NCBI RefSeq assembly: GCF_028550395.1
Contig: NZ_JAQQKW010000010.1
Coordinates: 62,001 to 126,000, forward strand
Length of the DNA: 64,000 nt
Direction of reading: 5' to 3'
From: Asticcacaulis currens
Lineage (GTDB): Bacteria > Pseudomonadota > Alphaproteobacteria > Caulobacterales > Caulobacteraceae
Part shown: one piece after another, positions 11,020-20,124 of the stretch
How positions within the stretch are numbered: position 1 is the stretch's first letter
Layout: each line of letters starts with the position of its first letter
Translations under genes and position numbers: made by a program
Notes under the pieces: model-generated
The model's input: only the letters and a program-made list of their open reading frames with translations
What the model was told of the DNA's origin: nothing
The model's database searches: none

Positions 11020-11970
11020 ATGCTTCTGACCTGTCCCAAATGCGCGCTCAGTTACGCGATTGATGAGGCTCAACTGGGGCCTCAGGGCCGCACCGTGCGC
11101 TGCGCGTCGTGCAAGACGACCTGGCACGCGGAAAAGCCTGAAGAGCCAATCGAGCTGCCGATCGAAAAGGCCGTGGAGAAGCCTGCCACCGGGCTGAAGG
11201 AAGTCAAGGCGAAGAAGATTCCGTCGCTGTACCGCGACATGATCGAAAGCCAGAAGCGGCATAAGGCCCTGATGGCGCAGGGCGTCATCTGGGGGGCGCT
11301 GGCGGCCACCTTCATCGTCATGCTGGGCACGGCCTTCCTGCTGCGCGTCGATCTGGTGCGCGCCTTTCCGCGTCTGGGCGGTGCCTATGCGGCGGTGGGG
11401 ATACCGGTCAATGCCGCCGGTCTGGACGTGCTGGACTCGAAGCTCGAAAACACGCTGCGCGGCGGGCGTTTCGTGGCCACGGTGACGCTGAAGGTCAAAA
11501 ACATCCGCGATGAGGCCAATCCGGTGCCGCCGGTGCGCGTCGATCTGATGGACAAGGACTCGCATCCGCTCGATACGACCCTCATCCCGCCCCTCGGCCT
11601 GACCCTGGAGGCCAATGAAACGCGCATCCTGACCTTTGACATTCCCGATCCGGCCAACCGCGTCAAGAATATCAAGCTGGCCTTCGACATGCAGGCGGCC
11701 AAGGATCTGGCGCGCGTGCGTCCCTCCCTGATGAACGGGACCGGCGGCGGGCACGGCGAAGCGGCGCAGGGGGCCGAAGGTCACGACGCCGCCGCACCGG
11801 CTCCGGAAGGCGGCCACGACGCGGCCGCGGCCGAGGCCGGACATGACGACGCCGCGCCCGCGGCGGAAAACGCGCATGGAGACGCGACAACCGCGACTGA
11901 CCATGCTACGGAAAAGCCAGCCGAGCTGCGGCCCGCGCACGGCGCGCCCTCTGCCGACGCTCATCACTAG
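11020..11970 (+). CDS. Zinc-ribbon, DUF3426-type membrane protein with His/Ala-rich tail
   Basis: A 316-aa protein starting with an MJ0042-type zinc ribbon (CPKC at 5-8 and CASC near residues 28-31). A cytoplasmic linker follows, then one TM segment (WGALAATFIVMLGTAFLLRV), and a DUF3426-like beta domain (TVTLKVKNIRDEANPVPPV ... LEANETRILTFDIPDP). The last 70 residues are a low-complexity run of GHD/AAA/GHG units with about a dozen histidines, which might bind metal. It is divergent from ftsE by 39 bp. The function of the family is not established. Confidence 0.8.
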   Translation: MLLTCPKCALSYAIDEAQLGPQGRTVRCASCKTTWHAEKPEEPIELPIEKAVEKPATGLKEVKAKKIPSLYRDMIESQKRHKALMAQGVIWGALAATFIVMLGTAFLLRVDLVRAFPRLGGAYAAVGIPVNAAGLDVLDSKLENTLRGGRFVATVTLKVKNIRDEANPVPPVRVDLMDKDSHPLDTTLIPPLGLTLEANETRILTFDIPDPANRVKNIKLAFDMQAAKDLARVRPSLMNGTGGGHGEAAQGAEGHDAAAPAPEGGHDAAAAEAGHDDAAPAAENAHGDATTATDHATEKPAELRPAHGAPSADAHH

Positions 11971-11986
11971 CTTTTACCGAGTTTAC

Positions 11987-12496
11987 ATGACCTACGACAT
12001 TCTCCTGAGCGAGGCGGATATCGCCGCGCGCATTGATTCTATGGCCAGGGAGATGGCCCCTCGCCTGACCGAAGACACGGTCGGCGTCTGCCTTCTGACC
12101 GGTGGCATCTGGTTCGCCGCCGACCTGACGCGCGCTCTGGCCCGCCACGGTCTGGGTATCGGTTTCGATTCGATGTGGTTGTCCTCCTATGGCGACGGTC
12201 GCCAGAGCGGCGAGATGATCCTGCGCGCCGATCTGCAACGCCCGGTCACAGGCAAGCAGGTGCTGATCATGGACGATGTGCTGGATACGGGCGCATCGCT
12301 GAAATTTGCCCGCGACCATCTGCTGCGCGCCGGAGCTACCGAGGTGCTGACCGCCGTCATGGCCTCAAAGCCCGTCGAGCGCCAGATCGAAGCCGATTAT
12401 GTCGGCTGGGAAGCGCCCAAGCGCTATCTGGTCGGCTATGGTCTGGACGATGGCGGGCGTCTGCGCGGCCTGCCCTTTATCGGCGCACTGGATTGA
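11987..12496 (+). CDS. hpt: Hypoxanthine phosphoribosyltransferase
   Basis: A purine salvage enzyme that joins hypoxanthine or guanine to PRPP. The 169-aa product shows the PRPP-binding motif VLIMDDVLDTGASL, the flexible loop region MWLSSYGDGRQSGEM, and the C-terminal base-contact region DYVGWEAPKRYLVGYGLDD. ATG 11987 lies 16 bp after the DUF3426 gene; an in-frame start 144 nt earlier would read through that gene and is rejected. Confidence 0.93.
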   Translation: MTYDILLSEADIAARIDSMAREMAPRLTEDTVGVCLLTGGIWFAADLTRALARHGLGIGFDSMWLSSYGDGRQSGEMILRADLQRPVTGKQVLIMDDVLDTGASLKFARDHLLRAGATEVLTAVMASKPVERQIEADYVGWEAPKRYLVGYGLDDGGRLRGLPFIGALD

Positions 12497-12520
12497 TTTA
12501 CAGGCGGACATACAGTCAAA

Positions 12521-12560
12521 AAAGGCTACCCGGCGCACGACCGGGTAGCCTTTGGCTTTT
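12521..12560. terminator. Bidirectional terminator between hpt and the esterase gene
   Basis: A perfect 10 bp stem GGCTACCCGG / CCGGGTAGCC with loop CGCACGA, preceded by a run of A (minus-strand U-tract) and followed by TTTGGCTTTT. It separates two convergent genes and could stop both. Confidence 0.85.
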
Positions 12561-12587
12561 AAGGGCGCCCTGTTTGGACGCGGGCGG

Positions 12588-13565
12588 TTATTTACGCTTG
12601 CTGAGATAGCCGTGCATGGTCATCCAGCGCACGAAGGCATCGAACCAGCCGGTGCTGGTGGTGTCCTTCTGATACATGCCGAAGCCGTGGCCGCCCTGCT
12701 CATAATAGTGGAACTCGACCGGACGCTTGGCCTTTTGCCAGCTTTGCACCAGACCGAAGTCGCCGTGGGCGAACAGCGGATCATCCGCGGCCAGAGCGAT
12801 AAACAGCGGGGGGGCGTCAGCCGGAACGTTTACCGCCGCCAGCGGGCCGTAAATGTCACCGATAAAGGCCGGCTTGGCATCTTCACCGGCCAGAGTGGTC
12901 GCCATGGTCAGCATGGCCCCGGCGGAAAAGCCCACCATGCCGATACGGTCGGCGTCGATATGCCATTCCTTGGAGCGCGAACGCACCAGCGCAAAAGCGG
13001 CCCGGGCATCGGCGATCTGCGGGGCGATGCGCATCATCGGATTTTCGGCACCCCCTGCGCCTGGTGCCGGTGGGGGCGGTGCCGGACGGGCGGCGCCCGC
13101 GAACATCTCGCGCATCGAGGCTTCGAAGCCGGCCATGTCCTGCGGCGTCTGGTTGAGGCGGTATTTCAGCACGAAGGCTGCCACACCCCGGTCGGCCAGT
13201 GCTTTGGCCACGTCCCAGCCCTCGTTCTGCATGGACAGGGTGCGGAAACCGCCGCCCGGGGCGACGATCACAGCGGCCCCTGTGGCCTTTTCCGGCGACG
13301 GCAGGAAGGGGGTCAGGGTTGCCACGGTGACGTTACGGGCGAACACGCTGCCGTACTGGCTGTGCCACGACTCCGTCGCCGTCGCGCCGGGCAGCGGCCC
13401 GGTATTCAGTACAATGGCGTCAGGCTGCGCCGGAATGGCGATCGGCACCATCTTGTCATTCTGGGCCAGCGCCGGAAGGGCGGTTGTGGCCACGGCCAGA
13501 AGCGCCAGGCCAAGGGTCTTCGACAGGTCACGTTTTGCCTGCCGGAAAGAGCCGGTCAAGTTCAT
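12588..13565 (-). CDS. Exported alpha/beta-hydrolase, xylan/carbohydrate-esterase-like
   Basis: A 325-aa protein with a signal peptide (about 1-35, ending ALAQ). The alpha/beta-hydrolase core shows an oxyanion-loop VIVAPGGGFR, nucleophile elbow GFSAGAM (Ser214), an Asp in ALAADDPLF and a His in GGHGFGMYQ. This resembles the BD-FAE / acetyl-xylan esterase-like group that deacylates plant polysaccharide fragments in the periplasm; the substrate is inferred. A Pro/Ala/Gly-rich insert lies at about 159-175. ATG 13565 has an AGAGGAAA ribosome binding site; 49 extra upstream codons are rejected. Confidence 0.82.
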   Translation of the reverse strand: MNLTGSFRQAKRDLSKTLGLALLAVATTALPALAQNDKMVPIAIPAQPDAIVLNTGPLPGATATESWHSQYGSVFARNVTVATLTPFLPSPEKATGAAVIVAPGGGFRTLSMQNEGWDVAKALADRGVAAFVLKYRLNQTPQDMAGFEASMREMFAGAARPAPPPPAPGAGGAENPMMRIAPQIADARAAFALVRSRSKEWHIDADRIGMVGFSAGAMLTMATTLAGEDAKPAFIGDIYGPLAAVNVPADAPPLFIALAADDPLFAHGDFGLVQSWQKAKRPVEFHYYEQGGHGFGMYQKDTTSTGWFDAFVRWMTMHGYLSKRK

Positions 13566-13706
13566 GGTTTTGTTTCCTCTCACTGTGCGTTTGGCGAATC
13601 CCGCTCTGCGGCGGGGTTTCGAACGGGTGTGGCTTTTGCCGCTTATCGTTGTGATAACGCTAACATGACCTGCGCACCGTCGCCACTGTTTTTTACGCTC
13701 CGGACA

Positions 13707-13740
13707 CAACAACGCCCCCCGCCGGGTTCGGCAGGGGGCG
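13707..13740 (-). terminator. Probable terminator of the RND pump gene
   Basis: Read on the minus strand, CGCCCCCTGCC / GGCGGGGGGCG forms an 11 bp stem with one mismatch, followed by TTGTTGTG. It starts about 20 bp after the RND stop codon. Confidence 0.65.
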
Positions 13741-13759
13741 CACCGGTTCGCAGGCCGGC

Positions 13760-16700
13760 TCAGGCCTTTTTGACTTCGTTACGGTATTTGCGGTTGAACA
13801 GCTTTTGCACCAGCACGAAGAACAGCGGGATGTAGAAGATGGCCAGCAGGGTCGCCGACAGAACCCCGCCGATCAGGCCCGTACCAATGGCGTGCTGCGC
13901 CCCCGACCCGGCCCCATTGGCCAGAGCCAGCGGCAGGACGCCGAAGGTGAAGGCGAACGAGGTCATCAGGATAGGCCTCAGACGGATACGCGAGGCTTCA
14001 AGCGTGGCGTCGATCAGACCCATGCCGCGTTCCTGAAGCGTGCGGGCGTACTCGACGATCAGGATGGCGTTCTTGCACGACAGGCCAATGGTGGTGAGCA
14101 ACCCGACCTGAAAGAAGATGTCGTTGTCGAGGCCGCGCGCCCACGTCGCCACCAGCGCCCCCAGAACCGCCAGAGGCAGGACCAGAATGACCGAGAACGG
14201 AATGGTCCAGCTTTCGTAGAGAGCGGCCAGCAGCAGGAAGACGACCAGCACCGAAAGCGCATAGAGCGCCGGGGCCTGCGCCCCGGACTCGCGTTCCTGC
14301 AAGGACAGGCCGGTCCACTCGATCGCCGTGCCCTGGGGCAGGCCGGTGGCCAGATCCTCGACCGCGGCCATGGCATCGCCCGACGACACACCGTCCGCCG
14401 CCGCGCCCTGCACGCCCGTCGAGGGCGAGCCATTATAGCGTTCCAGCGTCGGAGCCCCGGCCTGCCAGCGGGTCGCGCCAAAGGCCGAGAACGGCACCAT
14501 GGCCCCGTCCCTGTTGCGCACATACCAGCGGTTCAGGTCTTCCGGACGCATACGGTAGGGGGTATCGGCCTGCACATAGACCCGCTTGACGCGCCCGCGA
14601 TCAATGAAGTCGTTAACATAGGATCCGCCCCAGGCGGCGGCCAGCATGGCGTTGATGTCCGACACGCTGACGCCCATCGCCCCGGCGGCGGTTTTATTGA
14701 TGTCGATCTTGAGCTGCGGCGTGTAGTCCTGTCCGCCCGAACGCACCGAGCCCAGACGCGGGTCCTTTTCGGCCCGGCGGATAAAGTCGTTGCGCGCCGA
14801 CAACAGCGCCTCCGGCCCGACGCCGCCGACATCCTTAATCACAAAAGAGAAGCCCGACGCATCCCCCAGAGAACGCACCACCGGCGGCTGGGTGGGAATG
14901 ATGCGGGCATTGCGGTATTCAGGCTTGGCAAATTCCTTGCGCGCGCGTTCGATCACCGCCGGCACGCGCAGGTCGCTGCCCTTGCGCTCCTCAAACGGCT
15001 TCATGCGGATATTGACCTGCCCCTGATTCTGCCCGTTGGAGCCAACGCGCGCAAAGACGTAGCGCGCCGTCGGGTCTTTTTGCAGATAGGCTTCGACCTT
15101 CGCTACCACGCTGTCCGTCGTCTTGCGCGTCGTGCCGACGGGCAACTGGATGATGGTCTGCATGAAGCCCTGATCTTCATCCGGCAGGAAGGAGGTCGGC
15201 AGGACGCGGAACATCATGCCGCAGGCCACCACCACCGCCGCATAGACGAACAGATAGCGCAGCGGCTTGCGGATAATGCCGCCCACCGAGCCCATATAGC
15301 CGTGGCTGGCGCGGGTAAAACTCGTGTTGAACCAGCCGAAAAAGCCCTTCTTCTGGGCGTGCTTCTGATGATCGACCGGCTTGAGGATGGTGGCGCAAAG
15401 CGGCGGCGTCAGCACTAGGGCCACAAACACCGACAGGGCCATGGCCGACACGATGGTGATCGAGAACTGGCGATAGATGATGCCTTGCGTGCCGCCGAAG
15501 AAGGCCATGGGCACAAACATGGCCGACAAGACCAGACCGATGCCGATGAGCGCCCCGGTGATCTCGTCCATGGATTTGCGCGTCGCGGCCTTCGGATCGA
15601 GTCCCTCTTCGTGCATCACGCGCTCGACGTTTTCGACGACAACGATGGCGTCATCGACCAGCAAACCGATGGCCAGCACCAGACCGAACATGGTCAGAAG
15701 GTTGATCGAATAGCCAAAGGCCGCCAGAATCCCCAGCGTCCCCAGAAGCACGACCGGCACCGCGATGGTCGGGATCAGCGTGGCGCGCCAGTTTTGCAGG
15801 AACAGGTACATGACGATAAAGACCAGCACGATGGCCTCAATCAGGGTCTTCACCACCTCCTTGATCGACAGCTTGATAAAGTCGGTCGAGTCGTTGGGGA
15901 TGGCGTAGGCGATATTCTTGGGGAAGGTCTTGGACAGCTTTTCCATCTCGGCCTTGACCAGCTCGGCGGTCTTCAGCGCATTGGCCCCGGTGGCGAGGCT
16001 GATGGCGATGCCGGTCGCAGGCTGACCGTTGATGCGGCTGATCGAGTCGTAGCTCTGCTGCCCCAGTTCGACGCGCGCCACATCGCGCAGATAGACGGTG
16101 GCGCCGGACGTATCGCTCTTGACGATGATGTTTTTGAACTCATCCGCCGTCGTCAGGCGCGACTGCGAGGTGATGGTGGCGTTCAGCGCGATATCGTCGG
16201 TCGTCGGCTGCGCCGCCAGTTGTCCGGCCGACACCTGTGCATTCTGGGCGCGGATGGCCGTCACCACATCGGCGGGCGTCAGATTGTACCCGACCAGCTT
16301 TTCAGGGTTGAGCCAGATCCGCATGGCATAGCCGGAGCCAAAGACATTGCTTTCGCCCACCCCGTCCACGCGGGCCAGCGTGTCCTGCACATTGGATACC
16401 AGATAGTCACCCAGGTCGGCATTGGTCAGAGACCCATCGGTCGAGTAGAGCGAAATGACCAGCAGGATGTTGTTGGACGCCTTGTTGACGCGCACGCCCT
16501 GCGCCTGCACGTCCTGCGGCAGGCGGTTGATGACGGCCTGTACCTGATTTTGCACCTGCACCTGAGCGGTGTCGATATTGGTCCCCGCTTCGAACACGAG
16601 GGTGACATTGGCCGAACCGCTGTCTGAGGACGAGGCCGTGATATATTTCAGCCGATCAAGCCCGGTCATGCCCTGTTCGATGATCTGAGTCACCGAATCT

Positions 16701-16876
16701 TCGACCGTCTTGGCCGACGCCCCCGGATAGGAGGCATTGACCCGCACCTGCGGCAGGGCGATGTCCGGGTACTGCTCTACCGGCAGGGTACGGATCGAAA
16801 GCAGGCCAGCCAGCATGATGACAATGGCCACCACCCAGGCAAAGATGGGACGGTCGATAAAGAAGCGGGACAGCAT
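13760..16876 (-). CDS. RND efflux transporter, AcrB/MexB (HAE1) family
   Basis: A 1038-aa inner-membrane proton-driven drug/solvent pump. It opens MLSRFFIDRPIFAWVVAI, typical of the family. It has twelve TM segments in two halves, the proton relay GLLVDDAIVVVENVERVM in TM4, and large periplasmic porter domains (NNILLVISLYSTDG, PGASAKTVEDSVTQIIEQGM). The usual membrane-fusion (AcrA) and outer-membrane (TolC-like) genes are not next to it: downstream is an esterase and upstream a signalling gene, so partners must be encoded elsewhere. Confidence 0.95.
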   Translation of the reverse strand: MLSRFFIDRPIFAWVVAIVIMLAGLLSIRTLPVEQYPDIALPQVRVNASYPGASAKTVEDSVTQIIEQGMTGLDRLKYITASSSDSGSANVTLVFEAGTNIDTAQVQVQNQVQAVINRLPQDVQAQGVRVNKASNNILLVISLYSTDGSLTNADLGDYLVSNVQDTLARVDGVGESNVFGSGYAMRIWLNPEKLVGYNLTPADVVTAIRAQNAQVSAGQLAAQPTTDDIALNATITSQSRLTTADEFKNIIVKSDTSGATVYLRDVARVELGQQSYDSISRINGQPATGIAISLATGANALKTAELVKAEMEKLSKTFPKNIAYAIPNDSTDFIKLSIKEVVKTLIEAIVLVFIVMYLFLQNWRATLIPTIAVPVVLLGTLGILAAFGYSINLLTMFGLVLAIGLLVDDAIVVVENVERVMHEEGLDPKAATRKSMDEITGALIGIGLVLSAMFVPMAFFGGTQGIIYRQFSITIVSAMALSVFVALVLTPPLCATILKPVDHQKHAQKKGFFGWFNTSFTRASHGYMGSVGGIIRKPLRYLFVYAAVVVACGMMFRVLPTSFLPDEDQGFMQTIIQLPVGTTRKTTDSVVAKVEAYLQKDPTARYVFARVGSNGQNQGQVNIRMKPFEERKGSDLRVPAVIERARKEFAKPEYRNARIIPTQPPVVRSLGDASGFSFVIKDVGGVGPEALLSARNDFIRRAEKDPRLGSVRSGGQDYTPQLKIDINKTAAGAMGVSVSDINAMLAAAWGGSYVNDFIDRGRVKRVYVQADTPYRMRPEDLNRWYVRNRDGAMVPFSAFGATRWQAGAPTLERYNGSPSTGVQGAAADGVSSGDAMAAVEDLATGLPQGTAIEWTGLSLQERESGAQAPALYALSVLVVFLLLAALYESWTIPFSVILVLPLAVLGALVATWARGLDNDIFFQVGLLTTIGLSCKNAILIVEYARTLQERGMGLIDATLEASRIRLRPILMTSFAFTFGVLPLALANGAGSGAQHAIGTGLIGGVLSATLLAIFYIPLFFVLVQKLFNRKYRNEVKKA

Positions 16877-16958
16877 GAAAACCCTTGGTCAGGCGACGTC
16901 TCTGGTCAGGTGTCTTGGCCCACATCCGTGCCCGTGACAAGCCTTGATCGGCTCGCAG

Positions 16959-16997
16959 AAAAAAAGCCGCAAGGGCCAGAGGCGGCGCGCTTGCGGC
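16959..16997 (-). terminator. Terminator of the MHYT-GGDEF-EAL gene
   Basis: On the minus strand, GCCGCAAG pairs with CTTGCGGC (16990-16997 and 16966-16973) and is followed by seven T residues. It lies between the signalling gene and the RND gene, so the two are probably separate transcripts. Confidence 0.8.
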
Positions 16998-17123
16998 CAG
17001 AACAGGATGTGCACCACTAGCTGTTACGGTAGGCGCTTACAAATCCGTCGCCCGTTCCAACATCCGGTTTCAAAATTTATAATCCGGCCGGGTCCGCTCA
17101 GCCTCTTCGATCGTGGCTACAGA

Positions 17124-19913
17124 TCACGCCGTCAGGCGCTCCGGGGCGGTTTCCGCCAGAACCTGGGCGGCCGGACGCCCGAAATAATAGCCCTGCGCCT
17201 CGTCACAACCCTCGCTGCGCAACAGTTCAAGCTGTGTGAGGGTTTCCACGCCTTCGGCCAGCACCGGCACCTCAAGACTGCGCCCCAGCGCCAGAATGGC
17301 GCGGATGATGGCGCGCGCCTGCGGGCTCTGTTCGGCCTCCATCAGGAAGGAGCGGTCAATCTTGATCTTGTCGAAGGGGAAGGCGTTGAGCGTATCGAGC
17401 GACGAATAGCCCGTACCGAAGTCGTCAATGGCGATGGTGACGCCGAAGCCCTTGATCTGACGCAGGATATGCAGGGCGCGCGCCTTATCGCCGATGATGG
17501 TCGATTCGGTGATTTCCAGTTCCAGACGCCGCGGCGACAGGCCGGTTTCGATCAGTATGGACTGCACCAGCCCGACCAGATCGGGATGGGTCAACTGCAC
17601 AGGGGACAGGTTGACGGCCACCTTGGCCCCATCGGCCCAGGTGGCGGCCTCGGCACAGGCGGTGCGCAGGACCCACTCACCGATGTCGAGAATGGCCCCG
17701 CACTCCTCGGCCACAGGGATGAAGTCGGCAGGGCTGACGAAGCCCCGCTGCGGATGCTGCCAGCGCAGCAGGGCCTCATAGCCCGTAATGGCCTGCGACG
17801 TGACCGACCGCTGCACCTGATAGTGGACGCGCAGCTCGTCACGGGCGATGGCCTGCCACAGGTCCTTGGCCAGCGCGCGGCGGTCGCGGGCAGCCTCGTC
17901 CATACGCGCTTCGTAATAACAGACGGCCTCATGGCCGTTTATGCGCGGCTGCGCCTTGGCCCGGTACAGGGCCAGATCGGCATTGTTCATCAAAGGCTCA
18001 CGCCCGTCGGCATCGTCGGGATAGACGGCCACGCCCATCGACCCGCCGGGAGAGACCTCAAACCCGTCAAGGTCGATAGGGTCGTGCAAGGCCGCGTCCA
18101 GACGGCTGACAAAATCGCTGAGTTCGCGCGCTTCCGCGAACGCCTTGACGCAGGCAAATTCGTCGCCGCCGATGCGCGCCACAAACTCGGTGTCGCCACA
18201 CAGGCGTTGCAGGCGCTCAGCAATGACTTTCAGGACCTGATCGCCAGCGGCGTGGCCGCGCACATCGTTGATTTCCTTGAATCGGTCCAGGTCGATGGCG
18301 ACCGCCGCCACCTTCTGCCCCATACGCGCCGCGCGTTCCAGCTCCCGGTCGGCGTGCTGGTTGAAGTGCTCGCGGTTCGGCAGCCCCGTCAGGCCGTCGT
18401 GGCGCGCCATGTGCGCGATGCGGTCTTCGTCGCGGCGACGCGCCGTTATGTCGTCGATGGTCGTCACCCAGCCGCCTTCCGGCAGAGGCCGGTAGGTCAC
18501 CGACAGGACCGTCCCATTAGGGGTTTCAGAGACAAGCGTCCCGCCTTCAGGCTGGGCAATCAGCGCCATATGCGTCTGATAGCGCGCCTCGATCTGCGCG
18601 TCGGTCGCCCCCGCGCGGCGCAGAATATTGCCCAGCACCTCGCGGAAAGGCGTGCCCGGACGCGCCATGTTCGGGTCATTGCCGAACATGCTGTAAACGC
18701 GCGGATTGGCGAAGACGAGGCGATGATCGGCGTCGTACAGGCTGAGGCCCTGCGACATATGCGACAGGGCGGTGTCGAAATTGTGCGTGGTGCGCCTCAG
18801 CTTATCGCGCTCGGCCCGGCGCTGGGTGATGTCGCGGGTGACCTTGGCAAAACCGATCAGCGTGCCGTCGCTCTCGAACATCGGCGTCAGGACCACATGC
18901 GCCAGGAAGGTCGTGCCATCCTTGCGCACCCGCTGCCCCTCCTCTTCGTAGCGGCCCTGCGTCAGCGCTTCCTGAAGGATGGCCTGAGGCTTACCCGCCT
19001 GACGGTCGGCTTCGGGGAAAAAGATAGCGAAGGACTGCCCCACAATTTCCGATGCCTCATAGCCCTTGAAACGCTGCGCCCCGGCGTTCCAGTTGCTAAC
19101 GCGCCCTTGCGGGTCGAGCATGTAGATGGCGTAGTCGCGCACGGAGTCGATCAGGATACGCATGTGGCGCTCATTGGCGGCGACAACGGCCTCGAAGCGC
19201 TGACGCTGCCTCAGGCTCATGATACACAGGCCCATGACCGCAATGGCCACTACGGCGACGGTAATCGACATACTGCCCGGATCAAGCATCAGCCCGCCCG
19301 TGCCGATGCGCGGATCGGGCACCACATCGACCGCGCCCATGCCGACGAAGTGGTGCGCCACAATGCCCAGCACCATCAGGCCCGTGGCGCCGCTTTGCGC
19401 ATAGCGGTAACGGCTGGTCGCCAGCCACAGGGCGGCGGCCTCAAACACCATGCCGAGCAGAACGGAGACCGCGACCAGCTCCGTGTGCCAGCCGATATGA
19501 GCCGGAGCGATGAGCGCCGACATGCCGGTGTAGTGCATACCCGCCACGCCCAGACCCAGCAGGGCCCCGCCCACGCCGCGCCAAATGGCTTTCGTTTCGG
19601 AAACGGCCAGCGCAATCCCCGAACCGGTGATGGTGACGGCGATCAGCAGGGACAGGAAGGTCTTGAAAAGATCATAGCCGGTGGCCACACCGGCGCTATA
19701 GGCCAGCATGGCGATAAAGTGTGTCGCCCAGATGCCGAACCCGGCGGCCAGCCCGGCGGTGGCGACCCAGCGCCAGCGTTCCGCCCCGGACTGGTCCTGC
19801 GCCCGGCGGGCCAGTCGGAGCGCGGTAAAAGAGGCCGAAACGCAGACAATCGCTGCCAGCACGACCAGCGCCCAGTCGTGCTGATCCCGTAAACAGGCTA
19901 TCACTCTCAGCAT
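17124..19913 (-). CDS. MHYT-PAS-GGDEF-EAL cyclic-di-GMP signalling protein
   Basis: A 929-aa membrane receptor. The N-terminal 240 residues form an MHYT domain with paired motifs (THFIAMLAY, MHYTGM, HHFVGM) in seven TM helices; MHYT domains are proposed to sense gases or redox through metal. Two PAS domains follow, then a GGDEF domain with intact RIGGDEF but no RxxD inhibitory site. A full EAL domain completes the chain (YEALLRW, NLSP, LEITES, DDFGTG, KIDRSF, AEGVET), so phosphodiesterase activity is likely. ATG 19913 is chosen over GTG 19943. A strong hairpin lies 39-63 bp upstream of the start. Confidence 0.9.
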   Translation of the reverse strand: MLRVIACLRDQHDWALVVLAAIVCVSASFTALRLARRAQDQSGAERWRWVATAGLAAGFGIWATHFIAMLAYSAGVATGYDLFKTFLSLLIAVTITGSGIALAVSETKAIWRGVGGALLGLGVAGMHYTGMSALIAPAHIGWHTELVAVSVLLGMVFEAAALWLATSRYRYAQSGATGLMVLGIVAHHFVGMGAVDVVPDPRIGTGGLMLDPGSMSITVAVVAIAVMGLCIMSLRQRQRFEAVVAANERHMRILIDSVRDYAIYMLDPQGRVSNWNAGAQRFKGYEASEIVGQSFAIFFPEADRQAGKPQAILQEALTQGRYEEEGQRVRKDGTTFLAHVVLTPMFESDGTLIGFAKVTRDITQRRAERDKLRRTTHNFDTALSHMSQGLSLYDADHRLVFANPRVYSMFGNDPNMARPGTPFREVLGNILRRAGATDAQIEARYQTHMALIAQPEGGTLVSETPNGTVLSVTYRPLPEGGWVTTIDDITARRRDEDRIAHMARHDGLTGLPNREHFNQHADRELERAARMGQKVAAVAIDLDRFKEINDVRGHAAGDQVLKVIAERLQRLCGDTEFVARIGGDEFACVKAFAEARELSDFVSRLDAALHDPIDLDGFEVSPGGSMGVAVYPDDADGREPLMNNADLALYRAKAQPRINGHEAVCYYEARMDEAARDRRALAKDLWQAIARDELRVHYQVQRSVTSQAITGYEALLRWQHPQRGFVSPADFIPVAEECGAILDIGEWVLRTACAEAATWADGAKVAVNLSPVQLTHPDLVGLVQSILIETGLSPRRLELEITESTIIGDKARALHILRQIKGFGVTIAIDDFGTGYSSLDTLNAFPFDKIKIDRSFLMEAEQSPQARAIIRAILALGRSLEVPVLAEGVETLTQLELLRSEGCDEAQGYYFGRPAAQVLAETAPERLTA

Positions 19914-19951
19914 GGTCCGTGTCCCACAGCGTACGTTTTGCACACCTTCTC

Positions 19952-19976
19952 AAAAGCCTTGCCACGGAAGGCTTTT
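19952..19976. promoter_or_regulatory. Perfect 9 bp inverted repeat with A/T tracts in the leader of the MHYT gene
   Basis: AAAAGCCTT (19952-19960), 7 nt loop, AAGGCTTTT (19968-19976). On the minus strand it is a short terminator-like hairpin about 39 nt before the MHYT-GGDEF-EAL start codon. It could be an attenuator, an mRNA-stability element or an operator. Confidence 0.45.
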
Positions 19977-20016
19977 CGATTGTGTTAACAGCGATGGGCG
20001 GCAGAGGGCGGGTCCG

Positions 20017-20050
20017 GAGCGGGAGGGTTTTAGCCATCCCGCTCTCGTTT
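20017..20050 (+). terminator. Orphan terminator-like hairpin, plus strand
   Basis: GAGCGGGA / TCCCGCTC (8 bp stem, 12 nt loop) is followed by TCGTTTTTAT on the plus strand. No plus-strand gene precedes it here: the flanking genes are both on the minus strand. It may close a short unannotated transcript in 19914-20050. Confidence 0.4.
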
Positions 20051-20124
20051 TTATCTGGCTGTGGTGTTTGGTCGAAAACCGCTCACTCTTTTGGCTTCGC
20101 GGACCTTCGTTTCGACGTATCGTT

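Noticed and set aside
13805-15418. Long plus-strand frame opposite the RND pump
   Set aside because: Arg/Gln/His-rich shadow of a well-supported RND transporter.
16997-17123. Possible gene or RNA between the RND and MHYT genes
   Set aside because: Only the terminator is supported; no start, ribosome binding site or conserved structure was seen.
16944-19892. Very long plus-strand open frame opposite the MHYT-GGDEF-EAL gene
   Set aside because: It mirrors the minus-strand codons and shows no recognisable domain, while the minus strand has clear MHYT, GGDEF and EAL motifs. High-GC DNA often leaves antisense frames open.
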